64,000 nt of DNA. Source: Comamonadaceae bacterium (GTDB lineage Bacteria > Pseudomonadota > Gammaproteobacteria > Burkholderiales > Burkholderiaceae_C). Below are positions 25,605 through 34,086 of this stretch, piece after piece. A program made the translations under genes and the position numbers. The notes below the pieces were generated by a model that searched no databases, was not told the origin of the DNA, and worked only from the letters and a program-made list of their open reading frames with translations. The stretch is taken from contig JAIXOM010000013.1 of the NCBI GenBank assembly GCA_027486755.1, positions 35,358-99,357 of the forward strand, given 5' to 3'. Positions within the stretch are counted from its first letter, which is position 1. Each line of letters starts with the position of its first letter.

Positions 25605-26435
25605 TCACCGGCGGGCCAGCAGCAGCGAAGCCGCCTGCGCCGCCGCCATGCCGACCTGCACGCCGGCGGCCCGGGCCAGGGCATTGCAGGCGCTGATGAT
25701 GCCCTCGTGGTAGCTGCTCAGCCCGTCGCCCATGCGCGCCAGCCGCGCATCCACCGTCGCGCCGGCCAGCCCCTCTGACTCCACCATCGCCAGGCCGGCG
25801 ATGCCCGCATCATCACGCCCCTTGCCGCCGTCGGAGCAGATGAAGCCGAAAGGTCGGGCCTTGAGCAAATAGGGCACGGCGCTGCGGCCGGTGTGCCCGG
25901 CCGTCACCAGCACATTGCGCACATCTTCCGGCAGGGCAAAGGCGATCGAGTCGGTGCACACCACCTGCCGGCCGTCGGCCGCCGTCTCCATGACGGTGCG
26001 GTTGGTCACCTCGCTGGCCAGCAGCTGGGCCGGCTCACGCTCGAGCATGGCCAAGGCCGCCTCGCGCACGGGCATGCCCAGGCGCACACCGCAATCGGTC
26101 GCCGGGCGGTTGGCAAAACTGATGCGGCCTTGCTGATACAGGTCCACGCCATCGCCCAGGCGCACGCCCATCACATCGGCGGTCGCCGCCGCAATGTTCA
26201 GGGCCTCCAGGTACCACAGGCCAGCCACCGAGGCGCCGGCCGGGCCAACGCCGCAGTCGATGCCGATGGCCCCCCGCGGGCCTTGCGCGGCAATGAAGCG
26301 CGCCGGCAGCACGCCGCAGTAAGAGGCATTGACGACCACGTCGCGGCCGCGGTTGTACTCGCCGACGTCATAGGCCGAATCCATGGCCATGATGCGGCCC
26401 CGTGAGCCTGCATAGAGTTCGGTTTGCGCGCCCAT
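25605..26435 (-). CDS. Protein of unrecognised family built from two homologous halves (paralogue B)
   Basis: This 276-residue protein is a clear paralogue of that at 20369: MDSAYDVGEYNRGRDVVV against LDSAADILPHNRGCDVLV, and nearly identical GLWYLEALNI, HTGRS, GFICSDGG and RLARMGDG. It has the same two-half structure. The first-half motif reads DCG at 60-62 where paralogue A has DGG, and the second-half CGV of A is AGV here. Thus B has lost one Cys and gained another. It begins two bases after the SDR stop (26438) and is the last gene of the long operon that starts with livK. No signal peptide is present. Function unknown. Confidence 0.85.
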   Translation of the reverse strand: MGAQTELYAGSRGRIMAMDSAYDVGEYNRGRDVVVNASYCGVLPARFIAAQGPRGAIGIDCGVGPAGASVAGLWYLEALNIAAATADVMGVRLGDGVDLYQQGRISFANRPATDCGVRLGMPVREAALAMLEREPAQLLASEVTNRTVMETAADGRQVVCTDSIAFALPEDVRNVLVTAGHTGRSAVPYLLKARPFGFICSDGGKGRDDAGIAGLAMVESEGLAGATVDARLARMGDGLSSYHEGIISACNALARAAGVQVGMAAAQAASLLLARR

Positions 26436-26437
26436 GG

Positions 26438-27196
26438 TCAGAGCAGGGTCTCGCCGCCGTCGGGCACGGTGGTGGTTCCGGTCATGAAGCCGGCGTCATC
26501 GGAGAGCAGGAAACACACCGGTCCAGCAATGTCCTCGGCCTCACCCACCCGCTTGAGCATGTTCAGGCTGGCGGCCTGTGCCGTGCCCTTGTCCATGTCG
26601 CCGCCGCCACGCATCTTCCACAGCGGTTCGGTCATGCCGGTGCGGATGCGCCCCGGCGCCACCACATTGACCCGCACCAGGGGCGCGGCCTCCATCGCCA
26701 GTTGGCGGGTGAATCCGGCAATCGCACTCTTGGCCGCGCCATAGGGGGCATTAAAGGGTTGCGCCACGATGGCCGCGATCGAGGCCACATTGACGATGGC
26801 GCCGCCGCCCTGGGCACGCATGATGGGCAGCACGTTCTTGCACACCAAAAAAGTGCCGCCCACATGAACGCCCATCATGCGGTTCCAGCGCTCGAGTGTC
26901 CACTCCTCGATGGGGCCGAAATCGGCATGACCGGCGGCATTGAAGGCCGCATCAATGCGGCCTAAGGTCTTCATGGCCGCAGCCACTGCATCGCGCACGC
27001 CCTCTTCGCTGGCCACATCGCAGGCCAGGCCGATCGCGCCCGGCAATTGCGCGGCCACCGCCTGCGCCTTGTCGCCGTCGATGTCGAGCAGGACCACCCG
27101 CCCGCCCTCCTGCGTATAACGGCGCGCGACGGCAGCGGCAAGCCCCGAGCCTGCACCCGTGGCCAGTAAGACCTTGCCCTCAAAACGTTTTGTCAT
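26438..27196 (-). CDS. Short-chain dehydrogenase/reductase
   Basis: This 252-residue SDR has serine in NVASIAAI and the Tyr-Lys pair in APYGAAKSAI. The cofactor loop reads TGAGSGLAAA in place of the usual TGxxxGxG, so the last glycine is changed. Asp in LLDIDGDKA after strand two suggests NAD preference. It sits 38 bases after the hydrolase gene and two bases before the duplicated-domain protein, within the liv-associated operon. It likely oxidises a hydroxyl group made by one of the TauD oxygenases or the hydrolase. Confidence 0.9.
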   Translation of the reverse strand: MTKRFEGKVLLATGAGSGLAAAVARRYTQEGGRVVLLDIDGDKAQAVAAQLPGAIGLACDVASEEGVRDAVAAAMKTLGRIDAAFNAAGHADFGPIEEWTLERWNRMMGVHVGGTFLVCKNVLPIMRAQGGGAIVNVASIAAIVAQPFNAPYGAAKSAIAGFTRQLAMEAAPLVRVNVVAPGRIRTGMTEPLWKMRGGGDMDKGTAQAASLNMLKRVGEAEDIAGPVCFLLSDDAGFMTGTTTVPDGGETLL

Positions 27197-27234
27197 CGTC
27201 GATTCCCATGGTCAAAAGAGAAAGTGCGGCGGCC

Positions 27235-28125
27235 TCAGCCCGCCTGGCTGGCAAAGAAGGACAGCAGGGCCTGGGCGGTTTGCGGGGCGGCATGCTCTGG
27301 GAACCAATGCCCCCCGGGGACCGTGCCCACACGCAGATCGGCGCAGCGCGCGCGCCAGGCCGCCTCGATGTCCATGAGCGTACACATCAGCCCGTTGGCC
27401 CCCCACAGGGCCAGCGTCGGACAGGCCAGCCGGATATGCAGATCGGCCTCATCATGGTCCAGATCTATGCTCGCCCCGGCACGGTAGTCGCAGCAGGAGG
27501 CATGGATCATGGCCGGGTCCCGCCAGCAGCGCCGGTACTCGGCCAGCATTTGCGGATCGAAGCTATCCAGCCCCTTACCGCCGACCGCCACCAGGCAGCT
27601 CTCGAAATAAAAGTCCGGATCGGCGCCAATCAGGCGCTCGGGATAAGGCGCCGGCTGCGGCAGAAAATACCACTGCCAGTAGGTCTGCGCGATCTTCTTG
27701 TTGGTCTGGTGGTACAGGGCATGGGTAGGCACCAGGTCCAGCACCGTCAATGAGCGCACCTGCTGCGGCCAGTCCAGTGCCATGCGGTGGGCCACGCGGC
27801 CGCCCCGGTCATGGCCCACCACATGAAAGCGCTCATGGCCCAGGGCCCGCATCAGGCCCACCTGGTCGGCCGCCATTGCACGGAAGGCGTAATTGGAATG
27901 ATCGGGCAGGCCAGCGGGCTTGGAGGAGTCGCCATAGCCGCGCAGGTCGGCGCAGACCACGGTGTGTTTTTCAGCCAGCAGCGGTGCGAGCAGGGCCCAT
28001 TCGGACAGGGTCTGCGGATAGCCGTGCAGCAGCAGGACCGGATCGCCCTGGCCCCCTGAGACGCAGTGGATGCTGAGCTCACCGACCTGCACATGACGAC
28101 GCTCAAAGCCTTCGAACAATGCCAT
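27235..28125 (-). CDS. Alpha/beta hydrolase of the haloacetate dehalogenase type
   Basis: This 296-residue protein resembles the fluoroacetate dehalogenase family (FEGFERRHVQVGELSIHC at the start; LLHGYPQ). The nucleophile is Asp106 in GHDRGGR, with carboxylate-binding Arg107 and Arg110, Asp130 and base His273 in PGGHWF. Trp152 and Tyr214 of the halide pocket are present. The pocket histidine of characterised defluorinases, which precedes the Trp, is Gln151 here (YWQWYF). The enzyme may prefer other halo acids, or act as an ester or epoxide hydrolase. It is in the liv-associated operon between a TauD gene and an SDR gene. Confidence 0.85.
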   Translation of the reverse strand: MALFEGFERRHVQVGELSIHCVSGGQGDPVLLLHGYPQTLSEWALLAPLLAEKHTVVCADLRGYGDSSKPAGLPDHSNYAFRAMAADQVGLMRALGHERFHVVGHDRGGRVAHRMALDWPQQVRSLTVLDLVPTHALYHQTNKKIAQTYWQWYFLPQPAPYPERLIGADPDFYFESCLVAVGGKGLDSFDPQMLAEYRRCWRDPAMIHASCCDYRAGASIDLDHDEADLHIRLACPTLALWGANGLMCTLMDIEAAWRARCADLRVGTVPGGHWFPEHAAPQTAQALLSFFASQAG

Positions 28126-28140
28126 TGCTGTGCCCGCTGC

Positions 28141-29055
28141 TCAGGCCAGGGTGGAGCGAAACATCAGCCGCCGGTTCTCTGGCAGGTCCAAGGCGTCAAA
28201 GTCGTAGTCGATGGGCGCGTAGTGCATGGCGCAGCGGTTGTCCCAGAAGATGATGTCGCCCGGTGCCCAGCGGTGGCGGTAGGTGTGCGCCGGGCGCGCG
28301 CTCAGCTGGAACAAATAGTCCAGCAGCGGGGCGCTTTCGGCCACGGTCCAGCCTTCGAAATGGTCCACCATCTGCTCGCTCACGTACAGGGCCAGCCGGC
28401 CAGAATCCTCGTGCCGGCGCAGTACCGGATGGAAGGTGCCGCTGAGTTCCTCCAGCTCTCCCTCCTTCACGCTGGAAAAAGGCCGACGACCCGTGCCCGC
28501 CAGGGTGCGCGAGCTAAAGAGCGAGTGAAAGGCCCGCATCGAGCCCAGCGTGGCCCGCAGCCCATCTGAGAGGGCCTCACAAGCCTGGTACATATTGGCA
28601 AACATGGTGTCGCCGCCGAACGCTGGCGCATGAACACAACGCAGCAGCGAGGCGCGAGCAGGCACAGGCATGAAGGACTGGTCCGAATGCCATTGCTGGG
28701 CGGCGTTTTCGGTTTCGGAGCGCTTGCCGTCGGTCTTGATGTTGGTGACCTTAAAGAGGTCGGGGTAGCCTGGCGGCGCATGCCTGCCCAGCAGACCGGT
28801 CTTGGCCAGCGGGCCGAAGCGACGGGTGAAGTTCAGGTGCTGGTCATGATCCAGCTGCTGCTGGCGAAACAGCAAGATGCCACGCTCGCCCAGCAGCTGC
28901 CAGAGCGCCTCGATGGTGGATTCGGAGATGTCTTCGGAGCGGGTCAAATCCAGGCCGTCGACCTGGCTGCCGGTGCGCCACGACAGCGGCTGCACCTTCA
29001 GGCCCGCCTGCTCCAAAATGGCCTGGGCCTGCATCTCTTGGGTGGGGGCGTTCAT
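28141..29055 (-). CDS. TauD/TfdA-family 2-oxoglutarate-dependent dioxygenase
   Basis: This 304-residue enzyme has iron ligands His123 and Asp125 in QQWHSDQSF and the distal His278 in NRCAMHYAPIDYD. Arg residues near the C-terminus (RRLMFRSTL) bind 2-oxoglutarate. Family members hydroxylate a carbon beside sulfonate, ether or carboxylate groups, often releasing the substituent. It is a tandem paralogue of the next gene upstream (29075), sharing LGERGILLFR, PPGYPDLF and SETENAAQQWH. A frame extending to 29154 overlaps that gene, so the ATG at 29055 was chosen. Confidence 0.93.
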   Translation of the reverse strand: MNAPTQEMQAQAILEQAGLKVQPLSWRTGSQVDGLDLTRSEDISESTIEALWQLLGERGILLFRQQQLDHDQHLNFTRRFGPLAKTGLLGRHAPPGYPDLFKVTNIKTDGKRSETENAAQQWHSDQSFMPVPARASLLRCVHAPAFGGDTMFANMYQACEALSDGLRATLGSMRAFHSLFSSRTLAGTGRRPFSSVKEGELEELSGTFHPVLRRHEDSGRLALYVSEQMVDHFEGWTVAESAPLLDYLFQLSARPAHTYRHRWAPGDIIFWDNRCAMHYAPIDYDFDALDLPENRRLMFRSTLA

Positions 29056-29074
29056 GGTGCAGGCCTTCAGGCCC

Positions 29075-29983
29075 TCAGGCCAGGGTGGAGCGGAACATGA
29101 GGCGGTGATTTTCGGGCCGGTCCATGCCCGCAAAATCGTAGTCCAGCGGCGCATAGTGCTGGGTGCAGCGGTTGTCCCAGGCGATCAGATCGCCCGGCTG
29201 CCAGCGGTGGCGATAGGTGTGGGCCGGATGCTCGATCAAGTGGCACAGGTGGTCGAGCAGCGGCTTGCTTTCAGCCACGGTCCAGCCTTCGAAATGGTCC
29301 ACCATCTGGTCGTTGATGTAGAGCACCTTGCGGCCGGTGTCCGGATGGGTCATGACCACCGGATGCCAGGCACCCTCGACCCGTGCCGCTTCCTCGGCGG
29401 TCATGGGTTTGCGGTTGCTCATCACCAGGCAGCGGGTATTGAACAGGGTGTGGAAGGCGCGCAGCGTGCCCAGTGTGGCTTTCAGGCCATCGGACAAGCT
29501 GTCGTAGACCGCGTACATACTGGAGAACATGGTGTCGCCACCGAATTGCGGCGCAATCTCGCAGCGCAGCATCGAGGCGCGTGCCGGCACCGGCAGAAAG
29601 GACTGGTCGGTATGCCACTGCTGGGCGGCGTTCTCCGTTTCGGAGCGCTGCCCATTGGACTTGATGTTGGTCACCGTGAACAGGTCCGGGTAGCCCGGCG
29701 GCGCGTAGCGGCTGGTCATGCCGGTGTCCGCCAGGGGGCCAAAGCGCCGGGTGAAAGCCAAGTGCTGCTCATGGTTGAGGCCCTGGCCGCGAAACAGCAA
29801 GATGCCGCGCTCACCGAGCAAGCGCCACAGGGCAGAGATGGTCTCCTGCGGGATGCCTTCGCTATGCCTGAGGTCCAGGCCGCTGACCTCGGTGCCCAGG
29901 CGCCAGGACAGTGGCTTGGTCTGTAGGCCGGCAATTTCCTCGGTCGTGGAAGCGGCTGAAGCTGGCGAGGTGGCTTGCAACAT
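29075..29983 (-). CDS. TauD/TfdA-family 2-oxoglutarate-dependent dioxygenase
   Basis: This 302-residue enzyme has His124 and Asp126 in QQWHTDQSF, the distal His in NRCTQHYAPLDYD and the C-terminal Arg in RLMFRSTLA. It is about as long as its neighbour at 28141 and very similar along its length, so the pair arose by tandem duplication. The two could form a hetero-oligomer or act on two steps or two enantiomers, as RdpA and SdpA do for phenoxypropionates in other bacteria. It lies between the class II aldolase gene and its paralogue, with short gaps on both sides. Confidence 0.93.
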   Translation of the reverse strand: MLQATSPASAASTTEEIAGLQTKPLSWRLGTEVSGLDLRHSEGIPQETISALWRLLGERGILLFRGQGLNHEQHLAFTRRFGPLADTGMTSRYAPPGYPDLFTVTNIKSNGQRSETENAAQQWHTDQSFLPVPARASMLRCEIAPQFGGDTMFSSMYAVYDSLSDGLKATLGTLRAFHTLFNTRCLVMSNRKPMTAEEAARVEGAWHPVVMTHPDTGRKVLYINDQMVDHFEGWTVAESKPLLDHLCHLIEHPAHTYRHRWQPGDLIAWDNRCTQHYAPLDYDFAGMDRPENHRLMFRSTLA

Positions 29984-30001
29984 GTCGGTCCCTTTCGTCG
30001 C

Positions 30002-30700
30002 TCAGTGGGCCGGTCGCGCAATGACGCGCTGGCCGTCGAAGTTGTCCCGGCCTTTGCGCCGGATCAGATCCCAGGTCACATCCAGGTAATTGGCGCGCGC
30101 CAGCACCGCCTTCATTTCGGCGCACAAATGCTCAGGCATCTGCGGTGCGTCGGCCGGCAAAGTGACATCAAGCCTGGCCGCATAGTCGAGCGTCACATGC
30201 AAGGCGCTGGCAGCGGCCAGACTAGCCCCGAAGGTGATGGCGCCGTGCCAGGGAATGATGATGGCAATGTCGCTGTCCTTGAGGGCCGGGCCGATGGCCG
30301 AAAAATCATCGCTGGGGCTGACGCAGGTGCGCTGGTCGAAATAGGTGCACAGATTGTGCAAATTACGCACCGACCGGCCGAAGGCGGACTGCGCCGTGAT
30401 CCAGAAACCATGGGTGTGGACGATGGCGTTGACGTCCGGGCGCTGCTTGTAGATGCCGTGGTGGAAGGTCTGCCCCAGGCTGACCAGGGTCTCGCATTCC
30501 AGCACGTTCCCGTCGAAGTCCAACAGGGCGATGTCCTGCAGACGCATTTCCTCGAAGGTCTTGTCGAAGGCATTGATGTAGAACTTGCGTTCCCCAGGCA
30601 CGCGCACCGACACATGGCCACCGATCGAGGGGCCGAGCCCGTAGGCGGCCAAGCCGCGAACCGCTTCCAACACCTGCTGACGTAAATCCTGATCGCTCAT
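30002..30700 (-). CDS. Class II aldolase/adducin-family protein
   Basis: This 232-residue protein has the zinc-binding histidines in AIVHTHGFW and IIPWHGAITFG, and the N-terminal RGLAAYGLGPSIGGHVSVR resembling the usual GNxS substrate loop. Family members are fuculose-phosphate or ribulose-phosphate aldolases and epimerases; many in catabolic operons act as decarboxylases or aldolases on unphosphorylated compounds. It follows livF by 29 bases and precedes two TauD genes, so it probably acts on the imported compound or its oxygenation product. Confidence 0.87.
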   Translation of the reverse strand: MSDQDLRQQVLEAVRGLAAYGLGPSIGGHVSVRVPGERKFYINAFDKTFEEMRLQDIALLDFDGNVLECETLVSLGQTFHHGIYKQRPDVNAIVHTHGFWITAQSAFGRSVRNLHNLCTYFDQRTCVSPSDDFSAIGPALKDSDIAIIIPWHGAITFGASLAAASALHVTLDYAARLDVTLPADAPQMPEHLCAEMKAVLARANYLDVTWDLIRRKGRDNFDGQRVIARPAH

Positions 30701-30729
30701 GGTCTGGCCTCCTCGGTGTGCGGACGGTG

Positions 30730-31464
30730 CTAGTGCGGCGCAGACTGCGCTGCCTTGGGCTGGGCCCGTCCCAGGTAATGGGCGATGACCTCGGGGTCTT
30801 CGGCCAACGTCGCGCTGGCGCCCTGGTGGACTACCTTGCCTTGCTCGAGCACATAGGCCCGGCTGGTGGCGCGCAGGGCGGCCCGCGCGTTTTGCTCGAC
30901 CAGCAAGATCGTCAGGCCTTCCTTGTTGAGCTCGCGCAGCGCGCCGAGCACCTGCCTGGCCAGCAGGGGTGACAGGCCCAGGCTGGGCTCGTCGAGCAGC
31001 AGCATCCGCGGCGCGCCCATCAGGGCCCGGCCGATGGCCAGCATCTGCTGCTGACCACCCGACAGCGAGCCGGCGCGTTGTTGCCCACGCTCCTCGAGGA
31101 TGGGAAAGAGGCTATAGATGCGGCGCAGGTCATGGGTGGGCGCGCGTCCGTGCAGGGCGGTCACACCCAGCTGCAGGTTCTCCAGCACCGTCAGGTCACC
31201 CAGGATCTGGCGTCCTTCGGGGACCTGCAGCAGTCCGGCCCTTGATGTGCGAAAAGCCGCCTGGCCCTGGATAGGGCGGCCCTCAAGCTCGATGCTGCCG
31301 CTGCTGGCGCCCACCAGTCCGCTGATGCAATTAAGCAAGGTCGACTTGCCAGCGCCGTTGGGGCCGATGATGGCCACCATATCGCCCTCGGAGACCTTGA
31401 GCGTGACCCCGTGCAGCACTTCGTTGCCACCATAGCCGGCATGCAGACCGCTGACCTCAAGCAT
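30730..31464 (-). CDS. livF: Branched-chain amino acid type ABC transporter ATPase LivF
   Basis: This 244-residue ATPase has Walker A IIGPNGAGKSTLLN, signature SLSGGQQQMLAIGRALM and Walker B MLLLDEPSLGLSPLL. The LivF family is recognised by LEVSGLHAGYGGNEVLHGV and by VPEGRQIL. It powers import together with LivG and the LivHM channel at the inner membrane. Its start overlaps livG by eight bases. In this operon the transported compound is probably a carboxylic acid to be degraded and not an amino acid, as the downstream genes are catabolic. Confidence 0.93.
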   Translation of the reverse strand: MLEVSGLHAGYGGNEVLHGVTLKVSEGDMVAIIGPNGAGKSTLLNCISGLVGASSGSIELEGRPIQGQAAFRTSRAGLLQVPEGRQILGDLTVLENLQLGVTALHGRAPTHDLRRIYSLFPILEERGQQRAGSLSGGQQQMLAIGRALMGAPRMLLLDEPSLGLSPLLARQVLGALRELNKEGLTILLVEQNARAALRATSRAYVLEQGKVVHQGASATLAEDPEVIAHYLGRAQPKAAQSAPH

Positions 31465-32230
31465 CGTCGGAGTCTCCCAGATAAGCTTTGATCACCAACG
31501 GGTCATTGATCACCTGCTCGGCGCTGCCCTGCGCGATCAACTGGCCGCTGTCGAGCACGTAGACGTAGTCGCAGAGATTGGTGACGAAGCGCATGTTGTG
31601 CTCGATCAGGAACACGGCCATACCTTTGCCCTCGGTGGCCAGCGCGCGGAAAATCTCCCCGAGCTTGGCGGACTCCACATCGTTGATGCCAGCCACGGGC
31701 TCGTCGAGCAACAACACATCGGGCTGCAGCGCCAACGCCCGCATCATCTCCACCCGACGCTGGTCGCCGTAGGACAGGGTGCCGGCGGGATAGTCGGCGT
31801 AGCGGGTCATGCCAAAGCGCTCGAGCAGCACATACGCTTCGTCGCGAAAACGCCGGGTCTCCGCCCGCGAAGACGGCAGACCAAACATCTGCGCGATCAA
31901 AGAGGTCTTCTGCAACCTGTACATGCCGATCATCACATTGGCCAGCACGGTCGCGTCGGGCAGCAGGCGGATGGTCTGGAAGGTGCGCGCCATACCGGCG
32001 CGCGCCACCTCGTGCCGGGAGGCCTCGGTCAGGTCGATGTCGCCAAACCGGATGCTGCCGCCGCTGAGCTTGTAGACCCCGGTGATCAGGTTCACCACCG
32101 TGGTCTTGCCAGCGCCGTTGGGCCCGATCAGGCCGGTGATCTTGCCATGGGCGATTTCCATGTCGAAGGGAGAGACGGCCTGCAAGCCGCCAAAGCGCTT
32201 GCTCACGCCCTTGAGAGTCAGCGTGCTCAT
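31457..32230 (-). CDS. livG: Branched-chain amino acid type ABC transporter ATPase LivG
   Basis: This 257-residue ATPase has Walker A LIGPNGAGKTTVVNLITG, signature LSYGDQRRVEMMRALAL and Walker B VLLLDEPVAGIN. The motif ARTFQTIRLLPDATVLANVM is characteristic of LivG. The start codon overlaps the livM stop by one base (TGATG) and its end overlaps livF, so the three genes are translationally coupled. It forms a heterodimer with LivF. Confidence 0.93.
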   Translation of the reverse strand: MSTLTLKGVSKRFGGLQAVSPFDMEIAHGKITGLIGPNGAGKTTVVNLITGVYKLSGGSIRFGDIDLTEASRHEVARAGMARTFQTIRLLPDATVLANVMIGMYRLQKTSLIAQMFGLPSSRAETRRFRDEAYVLLERFGMTRYADYPAGTLSYGDQRRVEMMRALALQPDVLLLDEPVAGINDVESAKLGEIFRALATEGKGMAVFLIEHNMRFVTNLCDYVYVLDSGQLIAQGSAEQVINDPLVIKAYLGDSDDA

Positions 32231-33108
32231 CAGGACCCCGCTTTCTGAGGCAGCATGCCCTGGCGCGCCAGACGGCGGTTGCGCAGACTCATCATGATGC
32301 TGTCAAACACGCCAAAGGGCAGGAAGGCCATGACCAGCACCAACAGCAGCCCATAGACCGCCTGCCGGTACTGCGCCAGCGGCCGGAAGATTTCAGGCAA
32401 CAGCACCAGGATGGTCACCCCGACCAGTGGGCCGAACACCGTGCGCCGTCCGCCCAGCACCACCGCCGACAAGGTGCCAATGAGGATGCTAAAGCCGAAC
32501 TGCTCGGCGGTCAGGCTGAAGTTGCGCAACGCGTCCAGGCTGCCGAACAAACCCGCGATGGCCCCCGACAGGGCAAAGGACAGAATGTGGTAACGCGTCG
32601 GATTGACACCCAGGGAGGCCGCCACCGCCGGGTCCTGGCGCATGGCGTCAAAAGCCCGGCCTATGCCCCCTCGGCCGAGGATGATCAGCAGCGCCATGGT
32701 GATCACCATGGCAAAAAAGAGCATCCATGGCGTGACCACCCGTGGGATGTTGTGAAATCCCAGCGGTCCCCCGGTGAGGTTCTCCAAATACAGGATCAGG
32801 GCCACCACCACCTCGACGAAGGCCAGGGATGCGATGGCCTGGTAGACGCCGCGCAGGCGGGCCAGCGGCATGGCCAGCAGCAAACCGGCCAAAAGACCGA
32901 GCATGGTGCCCATGGCCACGGCAGCGGCCGGATGCAAGCCCTGCTTGACCGTCAGGATAGCCGCGCAATAGGCGCCCAGGGCGGCAAAGCCGGAGCTGGC
33001 CACAGAAAATGTACCGGCCCGAAAGACAATGGCCTGGCTCAGGGCGTAGCCGGTACCGATGAAAATCAGGTCCAGCAGCGGAAGGTGGGGCGCAAACAGT
33101 TCCATCAT
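32230..33108 (-). CDS. livM: ABC transporter permease LivM
   Basis: This 292-residue membrane protein has eight or more hydrophobic segments. It shows the LivM signatures TLSAVVLGGRRTVFGPLVG and GRAFDAMRQDPAVAASLGVNP, the second being the loop that contacts the ATPases. It pairs with LivH to form the channel. Two adjacent ATG codons occur at the start (33108 and 33105). The gene is 18 bases after livH. Confidence 0.92.
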   Translation of the reverse strand: MMELFAPHLPLLDLIFIGTGYALSQAIVFRAGTFSVASSGFAALGAYCAAILTVKQGLHPAAAVAMGTMLGLLAGLLLAMPLARLRGVYQAIASLAFVEVVVALILYLENLTGGPLGFHNIPRVVTPWMLFFAMVITMALLIILGRGGIGRAFDAMRQDPAVAASLGVNPTRYHILSFALSGAIAGLFGSLDALRNFSLTAEQFGFSILIGTLSAVVLGGRRTVFGPLVGVTILVLLPEIFRPLAQYRQAVYGLLLVLVMAFLPFGVFDSIMMSLRNRRLARQGMLPQKAGS

Positions 33109-33126
33109 GGCAGATCGGCCCGGCGC

Positions 33127-34023
33127 TTACACGCGCTTGGTAGGAGACTCCAGCACGGCCTGCGCAAACAGGCCGTCCGGACGAATCATGAGAATCACAA
33201 ACAGGAGCATGAAGATCACCGCATCGACCAACAGCGAGGGCAGGTAGGCGGCCGACAAGGACTGCAGCAGACCCAGCACCAGGCCGCCGATCAGCGCGCC
33301 GGGCACGCTGCCCAAGCCGCCGATGATGATGGCCACAAAGGCCTTGAGCAAGAATGGCTCGCCCATCAGGAACTGCACCGCATTGAAGGCCAGTCCGACC
33401 ATCACGCCGGCCGCTCCGGCCAACGCACCCGAGAGGAAAAAGGTCTGGTAGAAGATCGCGTCGGGATTGACGCCCAGCAGCTGCGCAGCGCGGTAGTTGC
33501 CGGCCACGGCCCGGATCTGACGACCCTGCGCCGTGCGGTAAAGGTAGAAGGCCAGCAATCCCACGCCGAGCACGGCCACGCCCAGCATGAGCAGCTGCAA
33601 CATGGTCACGCGCAGGCCCAGCACCACGATCGCATCGGGCGACACCGTGCCAAAGGGAAAGCGCATGGTCTCGGTCTTGGAGACATATTGACCGATGCTC
33701 AAGACAATGAGACCGGCCCCGATGCTGGAGATGATGGAGGCGAGCTCCGCGTCCGCCAGCGCCAGCTTGCGCAGCGGCTTGAAGGCGATCACCTCGATGA
33801 GGATGGACACCAGACCGGCGGCCACCATGGCCACCGGCAGGGCAAACCACAGCGGCATGCCGGCGCGCACGGTGTACAGGCCGATGAAGGCGCCCGTCAT
33901 GAATACCGCGCCGTGCGCCATGTTCATGATGCGGTGAATGCCGAAAATGAGCGTAAAGCCCAGCGCAAAAAGCGCATAGACACCGCCCAAGACCAGCCCG
34001 TTGAGTAATTGCTGAGCAATCAT
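33127..34023 (-). CDS. livH: ABC transporter permease LivH
   Basis: This 298-residue membrane protein begins MIAQQLLNGLVLGGVYALFA, followed by LTLIFGIHRIMNMAHGAVFM, the standard LivH N-terminus. Late motifs AIIIGGLGSVPGALIGG and YRAAQLLGVN are the conserved loops. An ATG six codons upstream (34041) has no ribosome site, whereas AAGG lies about ten bases before 34023, so the latter was chosen. It belongs to the livKHMGF transporter and is 63 bases after the binding-protein gene. Confidence 0.92.
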   Translation of the reverse strand: MIAQQLLNGLVLGGVYALFALGFTLIFGIHRIMNMAHGAVFMTGAFIGLYTVRAGMPLWFALPVAMVAAGLVSILIEVIAFKPLRKLALADAELASIISSIGAGLIVLSIGQYVSKTETMRFPFGTVSPDAIVVLGLRVTMLQLLMLGVAVLGVGLLAFYLYRTAQGRQIRAVAGNYRAAQLLGVNPDAIFYQTFFLSGALAGAAGVMVGLAFNAVQFLMGEPFLLKAFVAIIIGGLGSVPGALIGGLVLGLLQSLSAAYLPSLLVDAVIFMLLFVILMIRPDGLFAQAVLESPTKRV

Positions 34024-34086
34024 GGTCTGCTGCCTTGCCATTGAAGCCCGCGGCCTGAGCCGCAGGCGATCATCCCGTCAGTCTTC

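Noticed and set aside
23866..25608. 580-codon minus-strand frame
   Set aside because: It is antisense to the acyl-CoA ligase, which carries all adenylation motifs. No family signature is seen in the antisense product.
32587..33060. Frameshift or pseudogene within livM
   Set aside because: The minus frame is continuous with full family length and conserved loops.
32587..34008. Long His/Gln/Gly-rich reading frame on the plus strand (473 codons)
   Set aside because: It lies opposite livM and livH, which have clear membrane and family motifs. Its composition is the mirror of their codon bias.
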